Source of the DNA: Apodemus sylvaticus
Lineage: Eukaryota; Chordata; Mammalia; Rodentia; Muridae
Assembly: GCF_947179515.1 (NCBI RefSeq)
Contig: NC_067488.1
Location: 30,942,039-31,006,038, forward strand
Length of the DNA: 64,000 bases
Direction: 5' to 3'
The position numbers and the translations under genes are program-made. Shown one piece after another: positions 1 through 11,045 of the stretch; position 1 is the first letter of the stretch; the number at the start of each line of letters is the position of its first letter. Under the pieces are notes generated by a model. That model was not told the DNA's origin and did no database searches. It saw nothing but the letters and a program-made list of their open reading frames with translations.

Positions 1-1555
1 CTGAAAAGAACACCAATAGCTTATGCTCTAAGATCAAGAATTGACAAATGGGACCTCATAAAATTACAAAGCTTCTGTAAGGCAAAGGACACTGTCAATA
101 GGACAAAATGGCAGCCAAAAAATTGGGAAAAGATCTTTATCAGTCCTACATTCGATAGAGGGCTAATATCCAATATATATAAAGAACTCAAGAAGTTAGA
201 CTCCAGAGAATCAAATAACCCTATTAAAAATGGGGTACAGAGCTAAACAAAGAGTTTTCATCTGAGGAATATGGAATGGCTGAGAAACACCTACAGAAAG
301 ATTCAATATCCTTAGTCATCAGGGAAATGCAAATCAAAACAACCCTGAGATTTTACCTCACACCAGTCAGAATGGCTAAGATCAAAAACTCAGGAGACAG
401 CAGGTGCTGGGGAGAATGTAGAGAAAGAGGAACACTCCTCCACTGCTGATGGGATTGCAAGCTGGTACAACTACTCTGGAAATCAGCCTGGTGGTGCCTC
501 AGAAAACTGGGCGTGATACTACTGGAGGACCCTGCAATGCCACTCCTGGGCACATTCCCAGAGGATTCCCTGGCATGCAATAAGGACACTTGTTCTACTA
601 TGTTGAAGCAGCCCTACTTATAATAGCCAGAATCTGGAAACGACCCAAATGTCCCTCAATGGAGGAATGGATACAGAAAATGTGGTATATTTACACAATG
701 GAATGCTCCTCAGCTATTAAAAACAATGAATTCATGAAATTCTTGGGCAAATGGTTTGAACTGGAAAATATCCTGAGTGAGGTAACCCAGGCACAAAAGA
801 ACATACATGGTATGCACTCTTTGATAAGTGGATATTAACCCAGAAGAATATCCAAGGAATCCCCAAGACATATTTCACATATCAAATGATACCCAAGGAA
901 GAGGAAGAACTAAGTATGGATACTCTGGTTCTTCTTAGAAGGGGGAATAAAATATCCACAGAAGGAGAAAGAGAGACAAAGTGTTGAACAGAGACTGAGG
1001 GAAAGAACATCCAGAGACTACCCCACCTAGGGATCCATCCCATACAGTTACAAAACCCAGACACTATTATCGATGCCCACAAGTGCTTGCTGACCTGAGC
1101 TGGATAGAGCTGTCACCTGGAAGGTTTTGCTAGTACATGATAAATACAGATGGGGACACTCTCAGCCAGCCATTGAACTGAGCACAGGATCCTCAATGGA
1201 GTAACTAGAGAAAGAACCCAAGGAGCTAAAGGGTTTTCAGCACCATAGGAGGGATAACAATATGATCCACCCAGTACTCTCAAGCTCTCAGGGACTAAAC
1301 CATCAACCAAAGACTACACATTGGTTACATATAGGCAACAGAGGATGGCCTAATTTATCATCAAAGGGAGAAGAGGCCTTTGGTGCATGAAAGGCTCGAT
1401 GTAGCAGTGTAGAGGAATACCAGGTCAGGGAAGCAGGAGAGGGTTGATTGGGGAACAGGGGGATGCAAGATAGCTTATGGGATTTTCCTGGGGTGGAGAC
1501 CCGGAAAGGGGACATTTGAAATGTAATTAAAGAATGTATCTAATAAAAATAAGAA
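1..1555 (+). mobile_element. LINE-1 (older murine type), 3' part of ORF2 plus long 3' UTR
   Basis: The copy enters the window already inside the C-terminal part of ORF2. Its final 82 codons remain open and end at the conserved C-terminal motif LISGY with a stop at 836-838. Earlier ORF2 sequence is out of frame, so nothing functional is encoded. A long 3' UTR of about 700 bp follows, with purine-rich stretches and a terminal AATAAAAATAAG-like A-rich tail at about 1540-1555. The UTR is much longer than in the LINE-1 copies at 10-11, 22.5 and 61 kb, which marks this as an older subfamily. It is a dead retrotransposon copy. Confidence 0.9.
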
Positions 1556-1921
1556 ACTTCAAGTCTCTGAAGGAATAAATTGAAGAAGATCATGGAAGAT
1601 GGAAAAATCTCCCATGCTCATGGATTGGCAGGGTATATATATAGTAAAAATGGCCATCTTGCCTAAAGCAATCTACAAATTCAATGCAATCCCCATCAAA
1701 ATTCCAATTCAATTCTTCATAGAGTTAGAAAGAGCAATTTCCAAATTTATCTGGAATAACAAAAAGTCCATGATAGCAAAAAACTATTCTCAACAATAAA
1801 AATTTTCTGGGGGCATCACCATCCCCGACCTCAAGCTATACTACAGAGCAACCGTGATAAAAACTGCATGGTATTGGTACAATGACAGGCAGGTAGATCA
1901 ATGGAATAGAATTGAAGACCA

Positions 1922-2103
1922 GGGGCTGGAGAGATGGCTCAGCGGTTAAGAGCACTGTTTGCTCTTCCAACGGTCCTGAGTTCAAATCCCAGCAACCACA
2001 TGGTTTCTAACAACCATCCGTAATAAGATCTGATACTCTCTTCTGGTGTGTCTAAAGACAGCTATAGTGTTCTTACATATAATGAATAAATCTTTAAAAA
2101 AAA
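1922..2103 (+). mobile_element. B2 SINE with 13-bp target-site duplication
   Basis: The tRNA-derived head (GGGGCTGGAGAGATGGCTCA, with A-box and B-box-like segments) is followed by the B2 body and an A-rich tail ending in AATAAATCTTTAAAAAA. It is flanked by the 13-bp direct repeat AGAATTGAAGACC at 1908-1920 and 2104-2116. LINE-1 ORF2 sequence continues on both sides, so this is an independent later insertion. Retained Pol III promoter boxes do not show that it is transcribed. Confidence 0.95.
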
Positions 2104-3609
2104 AGAATTGAAGACCCAGAAATGAACCCATACACCTATGGTCACTTGATATTTGACAAAGGAGCTAAAATCGTCCAGTGGGTAAAAAGAGCATTTTTAA
2201 CAAATGATGCTGGCAGTCAACATGTAAAAGAATGCAAATTGATCCATTCTTACCTTCCTGTACAAAGCTCAAGCCCAAGTTGATCAAGGGACCTCCACAT
2301 AAAACCAGATACACTAATCTAATAGAAGAGAAAATGGGGAAGAACCTGGAGCACATGGCAACAGGGGAAAAATTCCTAAACAGAACACCAATAGCTTATG
2401 CTTTAAGATCAAGAATTAAAAATGGGGCCTCATAAAATTGCAAAGCTTCTGTAAGACAAAGGACACTGTCAATAGGACAAAATTGCAACCAACAGATTGG
2501 CAAAAGATCTTTACTAATCCTACATTCGATAGATGGCTAACATTCAAAATATATAAAGAACTCAAGAAGTTAGACTTCAGAGAACCAAATAACAGTATTA
2601 AAAAATAGGGTACAGAGCTAAACAAAGAATCTCACCTGAGGAATACCAGATGTCTAAAAAACACCTAAAGAAATGTTCAACATCCTTAGTCATTAGGGAA
2701 ATGCAAATAAAAACAACCCTGACATTTGACCTCACACCAGTCAGAAGGGCTAAAATCAAAAACTCAGGGGACAGCAGATGCTAGAGAGGATGTGGAGAAA
2801 GACAACACTCCTCCACTGCTGGTGGCATTGCAAGCTGGTACAACCAGTCTGGAAAGCAGTTTGGCAGTTCCTTAGAAAATCTGACATATTACTAAACAAG
2901 CTATACCATTCCTGGGCATATACCCAGAAGATGCTCTAACATGTAATAAGGACATATGCTCCACTATGTTCCTAGCAGTCTTATGGATGGAAGACTGGAT
3001 CCAGAGGAATGGTTACAGAAAATGTGGTATATTTGCACAATGAAATACTAATGAGCTATTAAAAATGATGAATACATGAAATTCTTAGGCAAATGGATGG
3101 AACTAGAAAATATCCTGAGTAAGGTCACCCAATCACAAAGAACACACATGATATGCACTCGCTGATAAGTGGATATTTGCCCAAAAGTTTGGAATACCCA
3201 AGATACAATTCATAGAGCACATGATGCTCAAGAAGAAAAAAAACCCAAAGTGTGGATACTTTGGTCCTTCTTAGAAGATGGATCAAAATACCCATGGCTC
3301 ACAGCCAACTAATGTACTGAGCATAGGGTCCTGAATGGAAGAGCTAGAGAAAGAACCCAGGAGCTGAAGAGGTTGGCAGCCCCATAGGAGGAACAATAAT
3401 ATGTACCAACCACTAACCCCAGAACCCCCAGGGACTAAACCTCCAACCAAAGTGTACACATTGGGACTCCTATGGCTTGAGCTACATATATATGTAGCAG
3501 AGGATGGCCTTTTCATAAGTCAGTGAGAGGAGAGGCCATTGGTTCTGTGAAGGCTCAGTGTCCCAGTGTAGGGGAATGCCAGATCAGAAAAGTGTGTGTG
3601 TGTGTGTAG

Positions 3610-3665
3610 GGGTCGGGAGGGGGGGGGGGGTTGGTAAGCAGGGGGAGGGGGAGGGAGGGGATAGG
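3610..3665 (+). repeat. G-rich tract in LINE-1 3' UTR
   Basis: A polypurine segment within the LINE-1 3' UTR contains runs of 5 to 10 G separated by short spacers and follows a short TG run at 3591-3608. Such tracts are typical of LINE-1 3' UTRs and can form G-quadruplexes. Folding here is inferred from sequence only. Confidence 0.7.
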
Positions 3666-3865
3666 TTGTTTTTGGAGGGGTACGAAGGAAAGGGGATAAC
3701 ATTTGAAATGTAAATAAAGCAAATATTTAATTAAAATAAGAATTTCAACATAGTTCTGTGAACGTTGGTAAGTCTTGGGCTAGCTAACAATACGAACGGT
3801 AGATTAAAAAACAAAAAAAGCCCCCTTTTCCCAGCATGTATGCTACCTTGTTAGACTTCCTGAGC

Positions 3866-4391
3866 TCCTCCCTCTTTCCTTTCTGCCACCACCATGCTGG
3901 TCCAGACTAAAAAAGCCCCGGAAACTCCGGAGTCACGTGAGTCATGGCCACAGTCACCTTGGTAAGCATCGTAAACATAGAGGAGGCTACAGGAATGCTG
4001 GAAGCATGCATCATCACAGGATCAACTTTGACAAATATCATCCAGGTTACTTTGGGAGTGAGGCATTACCACTTGAAGAGGTACCAGAACTTAAGCCCAA
4101 CTGTCAACCTGGATAAATTGTGGACATTGGTCAGTGAGCAGACACGGGTTGATGCAACAAAATCAAGATTAGAGCTGCTCCTATCATTGATGTTGTTAGA
4201 TCGGGCTACTACAAAGTTCTGGGCGAGGGCAAGCTCCCTAAGCAACCGTCATCATGAAGGCCAAATTCTTTAACAGAAGAGCCGAAGAAGATTCAGGGTG
4301 TTGGAGGTGCCCGTGTCCTGGTGCCTTAAAGGCCACTCTGGAGGTTAATTAAATGCTAACATTTTCCATGTGAAACAAAACAAAACAAAAC
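3866..4391 (+). pseudogene. Rpl27a-ps: Processed pseudogene of ribosomal protein L27a (RPL27A/uL15)
   Basis: This intronless copy spans a pyrimidine-rich 5' leader with GCCACCACCATG (ATG at 3894), a diverged coding region, a stop at 4327-4329, a short 3' UTR with ATTAAA at 4348-4353, and an A-rich tail (AAACAAAAC repeats) ending near 4391. That is the structure of an LINE-1-mobilised spliced mRNA. Diagnostic peptides are read in shifting frames: GKHRKHRGG and MHHHRINFDKYHPGYFG in one, then RHYHLKR and PTVNLDKLWTLVSEQTR in another. There is an insertion close to the start codon and frameshifts near 4060 and 4175, so the usual product of about 148 residues cannot be made. A 109-codon open frame at 3944-4273 is a by-product of these shifts. 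I found no convincing flanking duplication. Confidence 0.93.
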
Positions 4392-4665
4392 AGTAAACTG
4401 TTCTATCCAGAAGATAACCAAAGAGGTAATTTTTCTGTATTGACTCAAAAACATGTTGAAAGAGGTCACATGTTGATGTGTTCTCTTTCAGTGGAGGGAG
4501 TCTCTAACTCTGCTTCGCTGGGAACTACCATGTGTACTTCCCTGAAGTGGAAGTTTTAATCCCTATCACAAAGTAGCTTACTTAAAAAGACTGTAGTCTA
4601 GAAAGCATGGATGTGTGTTATAATATTTGGGTATTGTGTATATGAATCTACCTTCTAGATGTGTG

Positions 4666-4800
4666 ATAGTTTGTTAGAATAAGTTGTTTTATGCCTCAGT
4701 CTCTTCACCACAGAAATGGAAAGATGTTCACTGGCTCCTAAATAGGCTTGTTTTAAGCATATAATGAGGCTCAGAAAAGCTTTCCTATAAATAGCCAGGT
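4666..4800 (+). repeat. MIR SINE fragment
   Basis: The MIR core pattern is readable: a GCCTCAGTCTCTTCACC segment, AAATGG, then a T-rich stretch and AATGAGGC. The copy is strongly diverged, as expected for this ancient mammalian tRNA-derived SINE. Confidence 0.5.
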
Positions 4801-5144
4801 AGTAAAAATGTTAAATGTTGAGGGTATATGGTCTGTGTCTCAACTGCTCACCTTCGAAATTGTAGTGGAAAACAACTATAGGCTCCAGGCCAGTGAATGG
4901 GAATAGCTGATTTGGACAAACTTATGACACTACTAAGCTGTGCTTCTATATGTCTTATGAATTATTATTGTGATTTTTTTATAGTCATTCTGAAATATAA
5001 AAACCATTCTTAGATCTCTAGCCACATAAATTCAAATGGAATACTAGATTTAATTCATAAACCGTGGTTGCCAGTCCTGACAGTAGTGTGCATAAATATA
5101 TCAGCCTTCTCCATGGTATCAGTAACCTTTCTCCTCACCATAAT

Positions 5145-5460
5145 ACAATACATGACATGAAAAACTCAATGGAGGAAGAGTTTATTTCAGATTCAACTGT
5201 GAGGGGGTACAGTCTATCACGACGGGAAAAGCATGGCAGCAGCAGACAGAGGCTGCTACTCACACCAACAGCCTAGTGAAGAAACAGAGTGAACAGGAAA
5301 TGGGGCTGAGCTATAAATCCTTAAGACACACATTCAGTGACCCAGTTCTTCTAGAAAGGGCCTATCTTCTAAAGGTTCCACAACCTTCTTAAGCATCACC
5401 CCCAGCTAGAGATCAAGGACTCAAACACATGGGGACATTTGAAATTTCAAACATACCATC
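5145..5460 (-). mobile_element. MaLR-type LTR fragment (MTE/ORR1-like), old
   Basis: The segment resembles the antisense of an old rodent MaLR LTR: AATGGAGGAAGAGTTTATTTC, a GGCAGCAGCAGACAGAGGCTGCT block, and a late CTAAAGGTTCCACAACC with CAAACACATGGGGACATT. MaLRs are non-autonomous ERVL-related elements. The copy has no coding capacity and the subfamily is uncertain. Confidence 0.6.
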
Positions 5461-7329
5461 AATCCATGATGTGGCTTAGAAAATGGAATCTGAAGTGTGA
5501 GTCTAAAAATTCCTACCAGATTCCAGAAAAGACTTTCTGTCGCATAAGTAGTCAGTTGTGAAATGTTATGCATTATAGTGAGCCAGGGTACTGATGCCCA
5601 GTCCCTCCCTTCCCTCAGATTTCTCTGTACTGAGGAGCTTTTTTGGTTTGGGTTATTTTCAGAGCTCTCGGGATGACAAGGTGGAAAGATAGATGAAAAG
5701 AGGAACTGAGAGGAAGAGAGTGCTTTATTCAGAGAATACTAGTTGTTATCTTGGGCTCTACTCCTAATCCTATGCAGGAATGAATCAAACTTTACCCAAA
5801 GGCATCTGAGCATGAAAAATGAAGCCCGTGAGATACGCACCATCCTCCCCCAAACTACTCAAGTGCTTTGAGAAAAAAAAAGGTGTAAATCAGTGTATGA
5901 ATGAAATGAATAAATATGAGTACCAAGAAACAATTCTTAATTTGAAGCCATGCCCTTCCCATGGCCCAAGGGAAAGCATCTATTACATCTGTCTGTTGGC
6001 TCGTTACTTTTAAGAATTCTGAATGCAGTAAGCTCATTTCCTTTTCACAGATTTTTTTTTTAAAAAAAATTGTGCAAAAAGGTGTTTGCACATTAAAAAA
6101 AAATGTGTTTCTCTTTCTCATAACCCAGCGTAACTTAAAAGCCATCGTATAGCCCAATGAATCTCAACAGACATGTTTGTCTCTCTTACTACTTCCAGGC
6201 CTTGTTCATAAAACAACCCATATTGGTCTTTGAAAATTAACCTTTGACTCCCCTGCTTAACATCCCTGGGAGTTCTACACATTGGCCCAGTCATATCACA
6301 CTGCACACACTTTCTTTATCCTCTGAGGCTTTTTATGTTCCAATTATTATCTCTTCCCTCACAGTGGAGTTAAATCATTACAGGTTCTGGAAGTCAAGGC
6401 TTGTTCATATGTTCTGTGTCCGAGCTATGCTGTTCTCCTAGAATTGATGTTTTCCATCCAAGATCAGCTTAATTCATGTGAAGACAAATTATGACAAAGA
6501 AGACAATTTAAAGAAGCTTTGTGGCAACCAGGCCTCTAATTTTTAACTTGCTACTTCCAAGGTCCAGACTCATCAATTATTTTGAAGAGTGAGTACTGCA
6601 GCAGGAGGTGGCGAGTCCAGTTGATTCTACAGACTAGAGTTGTTGAGCATCTTCTGCAGACTATGAGTTCAAAATCCAACAGCGGATTTTTTTCAACGAA
6701 GAGAAAAACCATGCCTGAACGCTGAGCTCTCTAGGCAGGAAGCACAAAGAAGGAAGTCAACAAATCAAAGTGCTCCACAGAGAGCCCACAGAAGGGAAAA
6801 CTGGATCAAGCTCCTAAACACTGTCTAGTGACACTTGGATCTTGAGAGAGAGAAAGATTTGAAGATTCAGAAATTGTTGAAAAAGTGAGTGTGGGTGAGT
6901 TTGCTTGCCAGATTTTTCTGTAGAAAGGTGACAAGATGGAATGATGCTGGATTTTTCAGAGAGAACTGTGGAAAGGCATGGGGGAGCAAGGGAGCACTGA
7001 AAAATGAAAGTGGGGAGGTCAGGAACAGATGGAGAGTAAGTAGCCTGAAGAATCACAGATGCTAAATTACCTGTAGACTAAAAAACCAAACCAAAAAATT
7101 CTCTCCTGCTACAAATTGTGTGGGCAGAAGCCTGGCAATGTACCCAAAAGAATAAGATGCTGCCAGTGTGCTTTCTGCGATCAGCAAACTGATCAACACA
7201 TTACAATTGACTTCCAGACTCCTGGTCCACCATTGTCTTATTTTGTTTTATTAATTATTAAAAGCCATTAGGTTGGTAGTATAATATTCTTAGGTACAAA
7301 TTTAAAGACACCTTGTAGTAAGAATGCTG
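5461..7329. other. No recognised feature (about 1.9 kb)
   Basis: This AT-rich sequence has A/T runs near 5872 and 6052-6100. Only short open frames of 100 codons or fewer occur on either strand, and none has recognisable content or splice context. It may hold ancient repeats too diverged to call by eye. Confidence 0.5.
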
Positions 7330-7344
7330 AAAGGGCTGGAGTAT

Positions 7345-7605
7345 CTCTCCCTCTCTCCCTCTCTCCCTCTCTCCCTCTCCCCCTCTCTCCCTCTCTTCCT
7401 CTCTCCCTCTCTCCCTCTCCTTTCTTCCTCTCTTCCTCTCTTCCTCTCTTCCTCCCTCTCTCTCTTTCCCTCTCTCCCTTCCTCTCCCTCTCCCTCTGTT
7501 CCTCTCTTCTTCCCTCTCCCTCTCCCTCTCCTCCTCCCTCCCACCCCCTCCCTCTCTGTCTCTCTGTGTGTATGTGTGTGTCTGTGTGTGTGTGCCTATA
7601 AACCT
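7345..7605. repeat. CT-rich (GA-rich on -) low-complexity tract
   Basis: Irregular CTCCCT/CTTCCT repeats run for about 210 bp and end in a short TG/TCTG run at 7565-7598. Open frames across it on both strands encode only Leu/Ser/Pro or Arg/Glu/Gly runs and are not genes. A long mirror-like polypyrimidine tract of this kind is a candidate triplex-forming sequence. Confidence 0.95.
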
Positions 7606-7985
7606 ATGTGTATTCACCTACCTTTCAGTAACTGAGGGACTTTCCCAGTGTTTTTCCTTAAGTTTGTGTGGCCTTTAAAGGAGAACATTAGACATGTGGG
7701 CAGTAAACAACAATACCAAATAAAAAACTCTCAACTTTACACTCATGTGGAAATGGATTGTCATCTTGTTGTATATCATCCCCATGGGAGACAGTGCTTA
7801 ACTGGCTAAAGATGGTCCTTGGCAGTAGTACTTATTGGATTGGATTTGATTTGTCACTGTTCCTCTCAAATGGCATGTGGGTTACTTCTTATATCTATTC
7901 ATTTAGCATGTTCTGAACCTATATAAGGCATGAAGAATTGTACCATGTACCTAGGTATTATTGTTGCAGAAATAACAAAAACTAT

Positions 7986-8290
7986 GTCCTAGAATTAGTC
8001 AAGATGCCCACCAATGGGAGAATAAAGAACATGTGATGCATATATACAGTGAAGTGTTATTCCACAATTAAGAACAAAATTATGTTATTAAGAAATCAAG
8101 TAGAATTGGAGATTGTCATATTAAGCACCATAAACTACCCTCAGAAAGACAAGAATATCTTTTCTCAACTGTGTAGAATCCCTACCTCCACCCAAAGGAA
8201 GATTGAAAGTAGAACTGTATTTGGAAAGAGGAAGAAGAATGAGTAAGAGAGGGAGGAGAAAAGTAGGGCAAGCATGAGACATAAAGACAA
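7986..8290 (+). mobile_element. Old LINE-1 fragment, ORF2 C-terminus
   Basis: Diverged LINE-1 ORF2 end is readable: AAGATGCCCACCAATGG, GTGATGCATATATACAGTGAAGTG, then ATTGGAGATTGTCATATTAAGC and TCAGAAAGACAAG. It is far more diverged than the LINE-1 copies at the window start and belongs to an older Lx or L1M-type lineage. Confidence 0.65.
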
Positions 8291-8499
8291 ATCAAAGTAC
8301 CTTATCCATACATATAAAAACATCAACAAACCCACTATTTTGTATAAGCAATATACATTAATAAAGAAAAGAATTATACTATGTGTTTTGTTAAGAAAGA
8401 GAATGTTGGGGGGGCACTGCAGATATAGGATTTTAAAAGTCCTTGAAGATCAAATATCTAACAGGTTTAACTTGTTCTTTGACCAATTTATGCAAGCAT

Positions 8500-9260
8500 A
8501 GAATACATTCTGGTCACCCCAATATTACACATGTTTTACCTCTCTCTCCCACCTCTCATCATCTCCCACAAAGTCCTATCCAGTTTCTATGTCTTTTTTT
8601 TCTTTTTCTTTTTAGTTTTTACTTTGTGACCTAATTGGTTTAGTTAGGCCACCAACATGGCTATAAAGTTATTTACTGGACCATGAGTAAATTATCAGTG
8701 CCTACATCACTGAAGACCAAGACTTACTCTTTGGTAGCAGCTCTTGATTTCTAGCACTCCTCTGTGTGCGAGCCCATGAATTCCTCCTCCATTAGTCTCT
8801 GAATGTTTTGCGTGTTGGTTTTGCACAAGCTGTATACAGGCAACTCTACCTTTAGTGAGTTCATGAATGCCACAGCCATGTCATGACAGCCTTTTAAAGA
8901 CCTACTCCTCATTATTTGTCTTATACCTTCTTTCTGTCCCTTCTTCCACAATGTTCCCTGGGCTTTGGAGGAGATGGTGAGTATACTATTGAAGGCTGAG
9001 CACACAGCAGTCATGTTTTCTCATCACCTTGAGGAACCAAGTGTCTGTGCATTAATTGTGGTCCATTGCAAAGGAAAACTTCTGTGGTGAAGGCTGAGGG
9101 TAGCACTTGGGTAGAACCTTAAGTATTTAGGAGGCAGCCTGATAACATGTTAATTTATAACAAATGTGCATTTTTAGTGCTTTATGGGCAGAAGTGCGTA
9201 CTAAACATCCTATGTCCTAGAAGGTAGTGCCTCATTTAGCCTGGCTAGAGGGTATTTGGA
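8500..9260 (-). mobile_element. Old Lx-like LINE-1 3' region, diverged
   Basis: The antisense of an old rodent LINE-1 3' region is suggested by the block near 9015-9180, which carries TCATCACCTTGAGG, CATTAATTGTGGTCCATTGCAAAG, AAACTTCTGTGGTGAAGGCTGAG and TTAGGAGGCAGCCTGATAAC. The left part is weaker. No open reading frame of note remains. Confidence 0.5.
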
Positions 9261-9905
9261 AGGGTCAAGGAAGATTGTCTCTAGGAGCTGACGGATCAGT
9301 GCAATACGCTTCTTCTTTCCATTGGTTCAGCTTTAAAAATTACAGCCTTTTCAAAACTGGCCCTCTCTGAGGTCAATACACATATCAAACTTGATTGCTG
9401 TCACTTCCCTAATTATCTGATTTCCTTCAAAACTTCAAAGGACAGAGATTGTTTCCAAATTGCTTTCCATGTGTTCATGCTAGTATGTAACAATATCTGA
9501 CATAGAATGTGTGCCTTTTAAATACCAGTTGCTTGTTTGAGAAGAAAATACTAGTATGTGAATTTCTACCCCTTTTCTGGAGTGCCAAGGGGAATGTTGT
9601 TGTAACTTTTAATGACTGCCTCCTACATTCCTAACTCTAAACCAGTTCTAGAAGGAAACAAGGAAATGGCAAAATCCATGGAGCGTTTGGACTGTGTGGA
9701 GACTTGGGCATTACCCAATCCTAGGCTTGAAAACATTTAAGGATCTCAGTGTTCCTTCAGAATTGATTTTGACCTTGTAGAATTACATTCTAACTTTCTA
9801 TGACAAACTATGTTAAGAGAAGTGATTGGACATTTTAAAATAGTTTTTTTTTTTTTTTACAATGACTTTTGATGTTAAGGGGAAGAAGTGCTGTGTAACC
9901 TATCT
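9261..9905. other. No recognised feature (about 640 bp)
   Basis: I recognise nothing here apart from a T run at 9845-9860. Confidence 0.5.
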
Positions 9906-9910
9906 TGAGA

Positions 9911-10740
9911 ATGATTTTTTTTTTTATTTTTATTTTTTTAACTTTTTTTTATTCTATATATTTTTTATTTACATTTCAAATGATTTCCCCTTTTCTAGCC
10001 CCCCCACTCCCCGATAGTCCTGTAAGCCCCCTTCTCTCCCCCTGTCCTCCCACCCACCCCTTCCCACTTCCCCGTTCTGGTTTTGCCGAATACTGCTTCA
10101 TTGAGTCTTTCCAGAACAAGGGGCCACTCCTGCTTTCTTCTTGTACCTCATTTGATGTGTGGATTATGTTTTGGGTATTCCAGTTTTCTAGGTTAATAAC
10201 CACCTATTAGTGAGTGCATACCATGATTCACCTTTTGAGTCTGGGTTACCTCACTTAGTATGATGTTCTCTAGCTCCATCCATTTGCCTAAGAATTTCAT
10301 GAATTCATTGTTTCTAATGGCTGAATAGTACTCCATTGTGTAGATATACCACATTTTTTGCATCCACTCTTCTGTTGAGGGATACCTGGGTTCTTTCCAG
10401 CTTCTGGCAATTATAAATAGGGCTGCTATGAACATAGTAGAACATGTATCCTTATTACATGGTGGGGAATCCTCTGGGTATATGCCCAGGAGTGGTATAG
10501 CAGGATCTTCTGGAAGTGAGGTGCCCAGTTTTCGGAGGAACCACCAGACTGATTTCCAGAGTGGTTGTACCAATTTGCAACCCCACCAGCACTGGAGGAG
10601 TGTTCCTCTTTCTCCACATCCTCGCCAACACCTGCTGTCTCCTGAATTTTTAATCTTAGCCATTCTGACTGGTATAAGGTGAAATCTCAGGGTTGTTTTG
10701 ATTTGCATTTCCCTAATGACTAATGAAGTTGAGCATTTTT
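9911..10740 (-). mobile_element. LINE-1 3' end (young family, compact 3' UTR), 5'-truncated
   Basis: On the - strand this copy runs from the C-terminal part of ORF2 (truncation near 10740) through the stop after LIGGY at 10193-10195 to a short 3' UTR of about 270 bp ending in a T-rich (poly-A) tract near 9911-9965. The last 171 ORF2 codons are open (10193-10708), so the copy is fairly recent. It includes the conserved cysteine-rich segment (CWRGCGERGTLLQCWWGC). The UTR lacks an internal block of several hundred bases that the copies at 1-3.7 kb have. Confidence 0.93.
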
Positions 10741-10845
10741 TTTTTTGGAAGTAACAATATATTTAAAAATGTGTAAAAATTTAATGCATTAATGGTCCTT
10801 TTTTCTTTTTTTTTTTTTTTTACATGTTTTTATTTTCTTTTATTT

Positions 10846-11045
10846 TTTAATTTTTCCCTTTATTGATATATTATTTAATTTACATTTCAAATGATTTCCC
10901 CTTTTCTGGGTCCCCACTCCCTGCAAGTCCCATAAGCCCTCTTCCCTCCCCCTGTTCCTCCATCTACCCTTTTCCACTTCCCTGTTCTGGTATTCCCCTA
11001 TAGTGTTGCACTGAGTCTTTCCAGAACCAGGGGCCATTCCTCCAT
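10846..11045 (-). mobile_element. LINE-1 3' UTR end, short fragment
   Basis: About 200 bp of the antisense LINE-1 3' end follow a T/A-rich leader: ATTTACATTTCAAATGATTT, the CCCC-rich tract, then CCAGAACCAGGGGCC. The copy stops in the UTR just before the T tract of the next LINE-1. It lacks any ORF2 sequence. It is slightly different in sequence from its two neighbours, so it is a separate insertion. Confidence 0.85.

Larger units (their letters stand above)
1556..3740 (+). mobile_element. LINE-1 (older type), 5'-truncated, interrupted by a B2
   Basis: LINE-1 sequence restarts directly after the A-rich tail of the preceding copy, within the ORF2 region after the reverse transcriptase. It continues through the ORF2 C-terminus and a 3' UTR of about 550 bp to an A-rich end near 3740. 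ORF2 is broken by many stops and frameshifts. A B2 SINE sits at 1922-2103. The 3' UTR holds a TG run and a very G-rich tract at 3610-3665. Both this copy and the preceding one end in a similar AAAATAAGAA string. That fits insertion of this copy into the tail of the first, with the string as duplicated target, but the match is imperfect. Confidence 0.85.

Noticed and set aside
1922..2000. A tRNA gene
   Set aside because: The A-box and B-box-like pieces belong to the tRNA-derived head of a B2 SINE; no tRNA fold with a proper anticodon arm is present.
3944..4273. A novel 109-residue protein
   Set aside because: It is produced by frameshifts within the Rpl27a pseudogene.
7258..7635. Open frames rich in Arg/Glu/Gly or Leu/Ser/Pro
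   Set aside because: They are translations of a CT/GA simple repeat on both strands.
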